From the NCBI GenBank assembly GCA_016648135.1, contig JADDOH010002309.1, positions 1 through 64,000 of the forward strand: a stretch of DNA of 64,000 nucleotides, read 5' to 3'. This DNA is from Agrypnia vestita (Eukaryota > Arthropoda > Insecta > Trichoptera > Phryganeidae). Made by a program: the position numbers and the translations under genes. Shown one piece after another: positions 9,537-19,828 of the stretch (position 1 is the stretch's first letter; the number at the start of each line of letters is the position of its first letter). Below the pieces are notes generated by a model, which made no database searches, was not told the DNA's origin, and worked only from the letters and a program-made list of their open reading frames with translations.

Positions 9537-12500
9537 CTGCGCAGATAAACAGCAATTTAATATGTGGACAAAATATAATTAATGTAATCAAATATGTAAA
9601 TGATTTAAGATGACTTTGATGATTGATGGAGCGAAGATTTGTCGCTGGAGTTGTTATCCACCTCGGGCGCGTGCATTGAGTGCCTTGAAGCACGAATTTT
9701 ACGCAGACATATACAGATTTTTCATGGCTAGTAATAAAAACTTCGGGTAGTCTTCTACATGATTTTGAATTGAAAATATTCTTCACACTTTGGGTGAAAT
9801 GACAGTTACGGAGATCAGCTAATCAAGGATTGCATTTTTAAAAATATACAGGACATATAGGTACATACTATGTAGTATATATAGGAAGAAAGAATAAATG
9901 TAATATGCGATAATCATAATGCAATTATGTGAGACAACATTAATATAAACTAACAATAAGCAAAAAATGAAAAAATGAATACAGTAAGATACTCGTATAG
10001 TAGTAATAAGAGTAAAATAGTGTTGCTTAGTTTATTTCAGTATGATTGGATTTTGTAACAAAAAACAAATTATGCGGTGTATAAAAGCAAAGGCAGCAAT
10101 ATCCAAAAAACGAAAAAAATGTTTTGAATGCAGTCACAGTTTATAATGTATACTATTTATAAGTAGTGAATTATAGATTTTATGTGTCTGTTACTTCCAA
10201 AATCATGTTTCCTATAAATTTACAGGCTTAATTTCCTTCATTCAGTACATTCTAAATTAATAATCCTCGATGACCGCCTTTTTTGGATACTGCCGCTTTT
10301 GCTCTCATACCCCACATATAATATCTGTGGGCGAAAGGAACAACCGAATAAGTTTAAAAAAAGCAAGTTTTCAGGAGAGCCAAAATCAAATTTGCCAAAA
10401 CCAGGGGCGTGTACAAGGCCTCACGGTCTATTACAGCGTTAAAAATAAATATTTAATACTCACTTTGCATACAGCTTCTCCAACTGCCTTGTACACGCAG
10501 ATCTCCTGGGGATAGTAGATGATCGGGAAGAAGCCGGGGAACTGTCCGGCAGCCACATCTCGCATCGCCGCGCACGTGTCGTAGTCCAGGGAGTTCGTTT
10601 TCAGATATTTCAGCTGGGTTGTGCCAGATCCACTAGGATACTGTGAACCATAGAATTAGTACACAGTTAATCAAAGTCACATATATCATCAACCGTAATC
10701 ATAGTCACACCTATCACCTATCATTACTCGTTAGCACAGACACACTTGTCACCGGTCGTAAGCACAGACACACCTATCACCACGACTCTGTCCCCCCCCC
10801 CCTCTCTCCACACGTAGCCCAGCATAGCATTCTAATTCCCCCCTTTGATCAGGCCATGTGATTTATATACGCTCCCTAAGGAAATGAATAATGAACTACT
10901 CGATGGACATTTCTAACCTTGGTCCAGCCCCAGCCGACAGCGGTGAGCTCCTCTCCGCCAGGAATGACATTGGAATTGATGGTTATGGGCTTTTGAAGGG
11001 CGCTTTGGACTATTTCGGTGCTCAGCTCGAAAATACCGATGTCGTACACCAAGTTGTGAGAGTCCCAGCTGCCGTGGGTGAAGTTGCTCTTGACGTTAGA
11101 TTTCACTCCTCCACTGTTCGTGTTCTGGGTACCCGACAGCACTTGGAGAGAGCTGCAATTTAAAAATAGACATAAATATTACAATTCTTTAGAATATTCC
11201 AATCAACTATGAAACAAAAAATGGTGTAACAAAGTACAACCTAACCGATTAACGCAAATCGAATAATTCCGGATCTCGTGGTCTTAGCGGCGATAATTAT
11301 CAACTGATATTATCAATCAACCATTGGCAAGTTGGTCCTATATGAAACAATCTGTGTTGTGAAAATGTGAAACAATCTATGTTGACGCTGTCTAAGGTAT
11401 AAATATAATTACAATTTTCCGCATAATTTCAGGATAATTCATCATACCGTGCAACAATCGATAAAAATGTATAATCAAGTACTTCTAGTCTCTAAACTAT
11501 TGTAGCCAAGCATACCTTGTAGAAACTCGGTTGGTTAGAGCCAAGAATAATACCCGTACTTCTCATGTATAGATATCTCAGAAACTTCGATTATACTTTC
11601 TGTACCATAAGAGAGTAATTAAGCTCATGTAGCTCCCAAATCATCGAGCCACTCTCTATTATTTTCGAAAATCCTGGCAGTACGCAGAACAAATCGTAGC
11701 ATTCTCAATGCATTACCACTTACTGCTTTTATGTGATCATGAAATTTCAGGGTGCTCATAAATCTATTTCATAGATCCTACACGACAACCTAGACACCTG
11801 TGTATGTACTTAACATTAAAAAATGCAGTAAAAAAACAACTCCTGGATTATTCTAGAAACTCACTTTGAGAGAGATCCACCGCCAATAATTCCGCTCGAC
11901 CAGACTGCATCCACGCAGTGGGCTGCAGTGACCACAAACTTGGTGGAAATAAGGGACCCTCCGCAGAAGTGGGATTTCAAGATCAGCCCGGTCCTAAGTG
12001 AAACAGCGAATGGAGCTAATCCTTCCGGAGCGATGTCTCCTCCGATAATTCGTTCATCCGTGAACACATTAGCTATAAAAAAGAAAAGAGAAGAAGTCTA
12101 CTACCATTCAGGAGATAATTCAAATCTCAAAAATCTAAGATGCACAAAAAATAAGATCTTTAATGAAATGCCAGAGGAAATAAGAAAGGGGCCAAGAACT
12201 GACTAAATATATTTTAAGAAAATATTAGGAGGTTTGAGAAAATCTTAGGAGGGCTAAGAATTAATTGATATTATTTGTTTATATTGAAACATTTTTATTA
12301 GTATATAGGGTGTATATCATAGCTAGTAGCAACTTCGGAGAGGCCTTCTTCATTCAATTTTGAATAGAAAATATTTTTTACACTTTAGGTGAAATCCCAA
12401 CAGTTTAGGAGATAAGCGACGTCAAAGTTGGATTTTTTTTCTTTCGTTTTCATTGTGATAAATTTTAATATACTTACTCAAAATATTCTGAATTTTTAAT

Positions 12501-13674
12501 ATTCAATATAAATTAAAGCCATGAGGATCTCACGTTTTAAAAAAGATAAGACAGAAACATTGAAAAAAAAATGCAAACATTGGACTGTTGGCATTTTACC
12601 TAAAGTGTAAAGAATATTTTCTATTCAAAATTGAATTTAGAAGACTCCCCCGAAGTTTTTGCTGCTAGCTACGAGACACCCTGTATAATAAATAATTTAA
12701 TAAACTAAGCGAAATTCGAATATAAATAATGATTCATTTATAATAATAATAATTTATTATATAAAATTGCTTAGTAAACAAACAGTTTTTAAAGGTGCGG
12801 AATATTTGAGAAACAAATTACTATCTTTTAAATAGGGATTCGTGCACGGAATGGGTTTCACGTCAATTTTCTTAATATTTTCCAACTAAGCTACACGCCT
12901 GTGCTATGAAAATAGGACACACTTGATCATAGTCTCATGGAATGAGGCCTGAACCACTGACCACTAACTAGATCGCTAGGTGAGCATCTAGAATCTAGAC
13001 CAACAAATTACAACACTGATTTAAATACCACGATAAATATAATTCAGTGAAAAAATTTCACCTCAAAATTTACTATCACTGAAGGGTAGAAATGCTAGGG
13101 AGAAAAATTAAGAAACAAATCGTGAATCATTAATTTTGTCTGCTGTAAATATTGTCATATCTTGCGGATGCCGGCAGATAGACTGCCAAAGCGGATATTC
13201 CAGGCAAGACCAGAAGGCAGAAGACCAAGGGGCCGTCCTAGGAGGAGCTGGCGGAAACAGTTGGAGGACTGCTGCGAAGCGAGGCTAAATTGGACTGACG
13301 TGAAGAGCGAAGCCCAAGATAGAAAAAGTTGGAACATCATGTGCGGTGGAGGGACCCCGACCCAATAGGATAAGGGGTAGAAGAAGAAGAAGAAGTAAAT
13401 ATTGTCACATCATGTCGTAGTTTAACCCATATTAAAATGTAAATAAAGAAAATTCATCAAAATACCCATAATCCGAAATATATTTAGCCATATTAACCGC
13501 CAAAATCAGTAATAAATTCCTTTATTTTAACGTTATAAACATGTATAATGTTGTATTTTAAATGTTATTGTGTTATTATCCTGCGTAAATATTTAAGCGT
13601 AGTAAAATAAAGAAGTAATTACCACTGCCGCAAGCGACCAGCGCGAACAGAAAGAAGAAATGCAAGGCAGCCAT
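9393..13674 (-). CDS. Chymotrypsin-like secreted serine protease, complete five-exon gene
   Basis: Exons (minus strand): 13623-13674, 11865-12072, 10918-11152, 10464-10640 and 9393-9536, total 816 bp, 271 residues plus stop. All introns are GT-AG and phases fit. Domain order: signal peptide residues 1-17, propeptide to R25, mature start IIGG at 26-29, catalytic His69 (TAAHC), Asp124 (YDIGIF) and Ser227 (GDSG), then the substrate-pocket strand VSWG and terminal helix. This is a full S1-family peptidase, predicted to be secreted and activated by cleavage after Arg25. The position equivalent to chymotrypsin 189 is Ala and to 226 is Asp, so it is not a trypsin; chymotrypsin-like or brachyurin-like specificity is inferred. 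A possible N-glycosylation sequon (NFT) lies at residues 110-112. The gene is tandem to a near-identical copy at 640-4223. No inactivating lesion is visible. A weak polyadenylation signal (ATTAAA) may lie at 9326-9331. Confidence 0.93.
9727..9830. repeat. Half copy of hairpin MITE family A (intron 4)
   Basis: Only one arm is present, with AGTAATAAAAACTTCGGG at the start and the conserved core ending near GACAGTTACGGAGATC. Confidence 0.6.
10076..10313. mobile_element. MITE in protease intron 4 (paired with 22838-23078)
   Basis: About 30-bp inverted ends containing AGCAAAGGCAGCAATATCCA. The body has TTCCAAAATCATGTTTCCTA, shared with 22838-23078. Confidence 0.7.
10464..10640 (-). CDS. Exon 4 of complete serine protease
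   Basis: The 177-bp, 59-codon exon encodes the segment with a disulphide Cys (DYDTCAAM) and ends at EAVCK, immediately before the active-site serine motif. The Ala at the 189-equivalent position is here. Confidence 0.9.
10660..10812. repeat. Degenerate CA-rich tandem repeat with poly-C run (intron 3)
   Basis: Imperfect units around CACAGACACACCTATCACC, followed by a run of about 12 C. Confidence 0.5.
10918..11152 (-). CDS. Exon 3 of complete serine protease (catalytic Asp)
   Basis: The 235-bp exon carries YDIGIFEL with catalytic Asp124 and ends with GWGWTK. Acceptor TTGCAG, donor GTTAGA. Confidence 0.92.
11865..12072 (-). CDS. Exon 2 of complete serine protease (IIGG, catalytic His)
   Basis: The 208-bp exon encodes the propeptide, R|IIGG activation site, CGGSL and TAAHC (His69). 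It ends in phase 2 after a Gly/Ser-rich loop. Confidence 0.92.
12302..12686. repeat. Hairpin MITE, family A (right-copy intron 1)
   Basis: Orthologous position to 1070-1463, so it was inserted before the gene duplication. It ends in ACACCCTGTATAATAA at the right. Confidence 0.75.
12838..13018 (-). repeat. tRNA-derived SINE, degenerate, right-copy intron 1
   Basis: Same insertion as 1640-1830, inherited through the tandem duplication. Confidence 0.55.
13140..13395 (+). pseudogene. LINE 3'-end fragment with GAA-rich tail (right copy)
   Basis: A 68-codon open stretch (13162-13368) reads DRLPKRIFQ, then GRRPRGRPRRSW and KSWN. This is the arginine-rich region after the reverse transcriptase in RTE/Jockey-type elements. 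It ends in (AGA)n. It is shared with the left copy, so it predates the duplication. Confidence 0.65.
13623..13674 (-). CDS. Exon 1 (signal peptide) of complete serine protease
   Basis: The 52-bp exon encodes MAALHFFFLFALVACGS and ends in phase 1 at donor GTAATT. The start is fixed by the hydrophobic leader and by a TATA box upstream. Confidence 0.9.
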
Positions 13675-13714
13675 GGTTTCGACGGGACTCTTCATGAGCA
13701 CCAGCTGTCTCCAG

Positions 13715-13723
13715 TTTTTATAC
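13715..13723 (-). promoter_or_regulatory. TATA box of complete protease
   Basis: GTATAAAAA on the minus strand, 41 bp upstream of the ATG. Homology to the left copy continues to about 13757 and then stops abruptly, so little conserved upstream sequence is adjacent. Confidence 0.6.
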
Positions 13724-14160
13724 AAACTATCATGCAGTGGCAGTATGGTGGACTATAGATAGAGATCTCCATCAAGTGTCATTTCGTCATAGATATACAA
13801 TCGGTCTGCGGGTTTTTTAATTAAATTATTTTTAGATTTTTTATTATCGAACATTTATCTCTGACGGGAATTCCAAATTACTTACTGTGGTACATAAATT
13901 TTATTAGTAGCACAATATTTAAAAATCTCCAATGCTTGGTACATCTAACAGTTCATAGAATAATTTAATAGTTCAGTCAGTTATTTCTATGCTGGCTCCC
14001 ATTCGAGTTTTGTGCATTGCCCTTGCAGTCAGTAAGAAAAACTTCAAATTATCGCTTCTTTTAAATCTAATGGTTTATGTGTTAAGCTTGGATTATATTT
14101 TCCCCACTGTCAAATATGTATATTGTACTTCTTTATTCATTGTGTTGTCATATAAATAAG

Positions 14161-14560
14161 TAAGGTTATATTTTAATGACGTAACTAACCGTATCCCGTC
14201 CAAAGTGACGGTACCTTTACATGCTGGTTCCTAAAGAATAAGTATTTACTTATTTTTAACCGACACCCATGAAATAGTAATAACGACTTTTATCAAAATA
14301 TGTGAATATTTTTTTTATATTTCCCCTGCCGGCAGTTAATTTTATTATTCTACTACCTAGCGATTGTGTTGGGCGGAACACGAAATGGTTCTCGTCTTTG
14401 CTAAGCCCTATTTGCTGTTTGCCCTAGCTCGGTTTGCTGGCCCGGGGTTCAAGCCCCATCTTCGGCCATTTAATTTGTTTTTAGCCGAGAATTCGAACGA
14501 AATTACGAACTTTACGGACGGACAGACAGACAGACGGACGGACAGACGATGAAATTATTA
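14161..14560 (+). repeat. SINE-like repeat with GACG/GACAGACA tail
   Basis: Contains a B-box-like GGGGTTCAAGCCCC and ends in GACGGACAGACAGACAGACG. Related, partly inverted copies are at 18361-18700 and 19020-19660. Confidence 0.5.
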
Positions 14561-14570
14561 TATTTGATTA

Positions 14571-14690
14571 TAGATGTCTTATAGAGACGAAGCTATTTAT
14601 ATGGGAAAGTATGGAAGTCCTTTCGGTATTTATGGGGCTTACGATCTATCATCTGGCTTGCTTATGTGATCACTTTACACAATGTAGGAA
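14571..14690 (+). repeat. Solo arm of the 8441 foldback family
   Basis: Reads AGATGTCTTATAGAGACGAA through GGGGCTTACGATCTATC to GTGATCACTTTACACAATG. Confidence 0.6.
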
Positions 14691-15401
14691 ACATTCACTG
14701 ATTCCATCCAAGATTGCCCATATATCTGACAATTTTTTTAAAGTCGTATATATGATTTTAATCCACCTTATTTTTAATTTTTGTTTAGATGTACCTTGTT
14801 TTGAATCCTTGTTCATCACCAACTTCTCCTTCTCTTCAAGCAACATACCCAAATAGGTAGGTACGTGAGAATTCAGTTTTTGCATGTTGTAGAAAACCTT
14901 CCTTCAGAACATTATTAGATTTTTTTTCTTTTAAAAGACTGTATTCCAAGACACACACGACACTGTTTGTACTATAGTATAGTAGAATCAATTTTTAACT
15001 ATGGCTTGAACAATTACGTACTAATCTTTCAAACGTACGTATGTAGGGACCAGCCTGACAACCTATTTAAAATATGTGAAATCTTACGATAAACAATTTC
15101 ATTACAGACACTGGAAGAAGAATATGCGAAGGACTGATTTAAATACGGATATACCACACGATAAATTACGAATAAAAAATTACAAATAAAAAAAAATTGT
15201 GTGGCCAATATCCAAGCAGTACGTATTTCCAAAACTATTTAACAAAGTACCTGATAGACTAAAAAAATGAAACGGGACCAAAATGCAAAAAAAACATTAA
15301 AGAAATATTAAAATGACTTGTGCAATATGGTGACAACTTTAATTTACTATACACTTAATAGTGTAAAGGCATTTTTTAAGGATTCTTCGTTTTCTTAATA
15401 T

Positions 15402-15985
15402 TGTGACGAGATTTAAAAAAGAAATACGCTATATGATATAGGTAAATGATATAGGTCCGAACCCCTATATCACCTGTTACAACACTATCAAAGAATCGAG
15501 TCTATAACCATCTAGGGTAATCTGCAGCCTTTGGGAAGCGTCTAAAATATTAGAGAAACACCTAGAAAAGCCCAAAAGTAACGAGAAAGAATCCAGAAAG
15601 TACGAAAGTATCAACTAAGGATATAAATACGAGCCGTGGCGGTTGTTTTTGAGTAGTGTTTGATAGGTCGCTGCGAAGTCGGCTACGGGCCGCGAGGCCA
15701 GTGTGGCCAACCGTGCAATAATTCAAGCGATAAATAAGTGAAATATCGAGCGAAGTACTTACCTATTTGGTGAAACAAATAAGCGACTAATGGAATGGAT
15801 GGAATGTTCGAGTGAACGTTAAATAAAGTTTTTATTTACAAGGGATACTGCGAAATAGTGTAATTTAAAGAATATCGTTAAGTTTAATTGTGTTAAGTGA
15901 CTTTGTATATTGAAAAGTTAATTAAACATTAATTACCATTAGTGTTTTCATTCATTCCTCTCGTAGCCACCCCACGTGACAATAC
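15402..15985 (+). repeat. Possible solo LTR
   Basis: Starts TGTGACGAG and ends CACGTGACA. It contains a TATA-like GATATAAATACGAG (about 15620) and AATAAAG (about 15823), the layout of a retrotransposon LTR. The last 150 bp resemble 30600-30760. No target duplication is clear and no gag-pol is adjacent. Confidence 0.45.
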
Positions 15986-17348
15986 GTAACATAATCTATT
16001 CTTGCAACAAACTGTAAAAACAAAATTTAAAAAGTACCTACTTACACAGCTCCTGAAAAATAGGGAAATTAGATAATTAGATAATGAATACCACATCACG
16101 AAGATATCGAGCATATTTGTCTTTATCGGTTCATCTATAATACATCTCGGGGTCTATTTTGATAAATATCCACTATCATTGTAATCAAATGAATTCATAG
16201 AAAATATGATATTTAAATCATGATACAATTGTGAGATTTTCTGAAATTGATTAACACTTTTGGGAGCTTTTTAATTTTAATGATTAAATTAAATGATTAT
16301 TAGAACAATGTTAGTAAGTGAGATATAATTTTTAACACCAAAAACATTTTGTTAGTTTATCTTGGATATTGTTTTGATCGATCTCGTCAGATGATTGATA
16401 CGTCCTAAATTAAATCCGTCGTCTAACTTAAATCAAAATATATCTATGTATATTTAAAAAATGGCATCGCGCCACGTGTCATGCGCCCGCGTTTCACTGT
16501 ATCAACTACCATTACATTTTAGCACCTACTACACACTGTACATGTGTATAAAGTACATGAGTTGGATATAACGCCGCAATAAAACGAAGTGGAGCTGGTC
16601 GTAACATTATGAATTCGCAATAATCCAATATTGTAGTCTAAAATAAAAATGTTGATAGAGTCGTATTATTTTAGGGTGTGAATTCGCGAATCACCGCAGA
16701 ATTCTTCGACTGTGAGAAAAGAACCTACTTTAAATATAAAACTTGTAAACAATGTTATTTTTTCAATGTTTCCTGTCGTGTTCAAAATTTCATATCGAAG
16801 TTCGTGCGTGTGAAAAAGAGTATGGCGGAGATCTTTTGATTTAAATTTTAAATCAAGAATGAGACACGACTTTTGGTCGCTTAATACATCTATTACCTTA
16901 CATTCGGTGGATAAATATGTAATTTATGTATTAATTTTCTTATTTTTACAGTTTGAACACCATTTTCGAAATCCCCGCGTAACGGCTAAACGAGATGCGA
17001 TTTTTGAGTTTCGAATAGAAATGACACGCCATTTGAATATCGAATGATGTTATCATGGCGGCACCTGCTTGGGGGACAGTCGGTAAACATAAAATCTGTA
17101 TTACCGACGTGATTCTCCCGAGAAAATGGGAGGCAATAAAAGTAACCAACGGTTATGTGGGAATGGCATTAGTTCGGATGGGGTCTGACACGGATCTGAC
17201 GCCATCAGAACACGTTACGCTTGCGTCTTTCCATTATTGAGCTATCAAAGAAAAAATCTGTTGATTAAGTGAACAAGAGCAGTTTGAAGTCCACGTCAGC
17301 GCCTCATTCAATTTTTAATCTGCGTGGTCAGATGCTTGGAAAAATACC

Positions 17349-17388
17349 GGGGGTGTGCAGTGAAAACATGACTTAAGAATATATTTTG

Positions 17389-17435
<47 letters not shown>

Positions 17436-17502
17436 ATAATATGCCTCATAAATGTTTACGTAAAAGTCATGTTTCAATGAGCTCACTGCACGCGCCTGGA
17501 AT
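17349..17502. mobile_element. MITE of the GTGCAGTG family
   Basis: Inverted ends GGGTGTGCAGTGAAAACATG and (inverted) CACTGCACGCGCC surround an A-run and an AT microsatellite (17401-17432). Related copies: 32374-32608 and 48360-48549. Confidence 0.65.
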
Positions 17503-18407
17503 TACATACTAGACTTTTATATAGGCTTTCAGGAGCACAATCCAAGAATATGGACGGTATAACCAATCTTTTTGAGAATAAATATCTTTGGTAGGTATAA
17601 TTGACTGTCCCGATTTAAAAATAAAACAGAACTGACGCGCAAGTAAGTATTAAGAAAGATATTTTACTTTAAAATTTAGAAAATTTTACCATACATTTTG
17701 ACGTAGATATTAGTCACCGTAGGTATCTATGGACAACATAATTCGCTTTAATCAAGGAACCAGCCGTGGAACTTTACATTAATTCGTGTGTATATATTTT
17801 AATGCTGGTTTTACATATTTTTTTTGTGAGCGGGGGTTGGGGACATGTGTGCGGACAAAATTTATATTTAACACCTTAAAGGTAACATTGCTTACAAGAA
17901 ATTTGTCAAGAACATTGAGGTACTAAATAGATCAGTCCCACAAGGTAAATATTTTATTCATAACAATTTCATTATTATTTAGTTGCGAGTTACGTAGAGA
18001 ATAATTCGAGCGGCCGCCTAGCGGAGTGGGGGGGCGCGTGTGGGTGCACGTGTGGGTGGGGCCGGGAGAGGAAACACCTGTCAGTGTACACCGTGTAAGT
18101 GGAGAGATTTTTCACCCCGGCTGGTTTGAATGAAAAAGGAAAAAAGTAAATTTAACTCTAGCCCGTGCTAGATTCTCGATACACCGCACGAAAGTAAGTA
18201 GTGGTCCGGATTTAGTGAAAAAATAGTTTTATCACTTTTGAAAAAAAATATTTAATTCGTATAAATTGTGTAGAAAAAAAATGTAGGGTTGTGTGGGGAG
18301 AAAATTGCCATCTGCTACATTGGAAATATCGAGTTTACCTACTTATAACTACGCTAGCTGTAACCCGTCAAAATTGACGGTAATTGTACGTGTCGGTTCC
18401 TAAGGCC

Positions 18408-18577
18408 GGAGCCACACTGCGCGAATGATTCTCCGCGTCCATTCGGCAAAGCAATTTGATCGACCAATCATCCGCGTAGTGTGTTTGATAAGCACATATT
18501 GTATGGAAAGAATCGTAGCGACGTTCCGCGACGGAAAAGACGCGGCGGAAGATGCGTTTAGTGAGGCGTCGGCTTAA
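18408..18577. mobile_element. MITE nested in a GACAGACA repeat
   Basis: The left end TAAGGCCGGAGCCACACT and right end, inverted, TAAGCCGACGCCTCACT, are imperfect TIRs. The surrounding repeat resumes after the insert. Confidence 0.5.
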
Positions 18578-18904
18578 AAAGTATTTTTTTATTTATAAAA
18601 AAAGAATAAAATAAAATTATATTTTAAAGACGTTAAAAGGACGGACGGACGAACAGACAACGAAATTATTATAACTGGGGTTATTGCAGCATAGTTTTTA
18701 TTTAAAATAATTAAGTTTCTCCCGGAGGTTAAAAAATTTGGCATTTTTCTTGAGGAAATCGATTGACACTTTTCAACTTTCACTTTTCGGGGTGAAAAGT
18801 GCCAATACACACAAATAAATAAACAAATAAACAACTCGCTTTGAGAACCAAAAACAATTCTTTTATTATTAAAAAAATACAATGGTAATATAAAATAACA
18901 TGCA

Positions 18905-19006
18905 TTAATCGTCATCAGAATCACAATTTCGACAAACGAAAGTAGATCTTTTCGTGGCCCATTGTTTACATGAAACACGCTGCACCCACTCTTCTCCCGG
19001 AAAACT
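18905..19006 (-). pseudogene. C-terminal zinc-knuckle fragment of a Tigger/pogo-like transposase
   Basis: The minus strand reads GEEWVQRVSCKQWATKRS then FVCRNCDSDDD and stop, a C-W-C-C arrangement found at the C-terminus of some Tigger/jerky-type transposases. Only this tail is present. Confidence 0.4.
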
Positions 19007-19019
19007 CTAAGAATAAGAC

Positions 19020-19660
19020 TCACGGCATGATTATGATAATTTGGTTGTGTGTCTGTCCGTCCGTCTGTCTGTCCCCGTAACTTCGTGTAACGTCCGTAAC
19101 TTCTTTATATTAATTTTTTACGCATTTTTTTTATACTTATTCCTTAGGAACCGACATGTAAAAGTACCATAATTTTTGACGGGTTACAGCTCGAAAGTTT
19201 TTTCTTGGGAGATTTTTTCTTCTGGGGATATTTCTTCTGGTTCTCAGATTTTTTTCATTTCTTGAAAACGGAATGCGCTTCGCATAAAACAAAAATAATA
19301 ATTTCATTGCCTGTCCATCTGCCCGTCCCCTGTGTGTCTGTCTGTCCCGCAACTTCGTGTAACGTCCGCAATTTGTAAGAATTCACGGCTAAAGAAACGT
19401 AATTAAACGGCCGGAGATGGGGTTTGAATCCCGGGTCAGCAAAACCCGAAGGCCGCACCGATAGCGATGTTGCTATCGCCAAGCCTGCATTATCCGTCAA
19501 AAATACAGTAGGTACATATAGGACTTAGCAAAGACACGAACCATTTCATGTTCCGCCCAATCGCCAGGATTTAGAATAGTACATTTATGTAACTGCCGGC
19601 AGAGGAAAGAAATGTTCAAATATTTTGATAAAAGTCGTTATTATTAATTCATGAGTGTCG
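19020..19660 (-). repeat. Two adjacent inverted copies of the GACAGACA repeat
   Basis: Minus-strand copies share GACGTTACACGAAGTTACGG-type sequence, TGACGGGTTACAG in inverted sense, a B-box-like segment near 19415-19440, and the CTGCCGGCAGAGGAAAG end shared with 14325. Confidence 0.5.
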
Positions 19661-19800
19661 GTACAAAGACTCTTTTATACTGGTAATTATAACAAGCACA
19701 CGACTGAGTTGTGGCCTTGTAATTTTTCATCAATTATATCGTTTGTTTCGGTTTCCACTGTTTCCAGATATTTTGGATCTCCAGTTCAATCGTTCGATCT

Positions 19801-19828
19801 TCAATCTAGTTCACGCGAACTAGATTGA
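19801..19828. repeat. 12-bp-arm palindrome
   Basis: TCAATCTAGTTC, ACGC, GAACTAGATTGA. Confidence 0.85.

Larger units (their letters stand above)
13758..17502. other. 3.7-kb block absent from the left copy
   Basis: Homology between the protease copies stops at 13757 and the next upstream bases of the left copy (4316-4380) reappear at 17503-17566. The block holds the repeats listed separately plus AT-rich sequence in which I see no gene. Confidence 0.6.

Noticed and set aside
11928..12206. 92-codon plus-strand frame
   Set aside because: Antisense to protease exon 2 and its intron.
17055..17240. Frame starting MAAPAWGTVGK
   Set aside because: 61 codons, no motif and no splice-supported continuation.
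18589..19023. 144-codon minus-strand frame
   Set aside because: Runs through low-complexity and GACAGACA repeat sequence; the meaningful reading in this stretch is a transposase tail in another frame.
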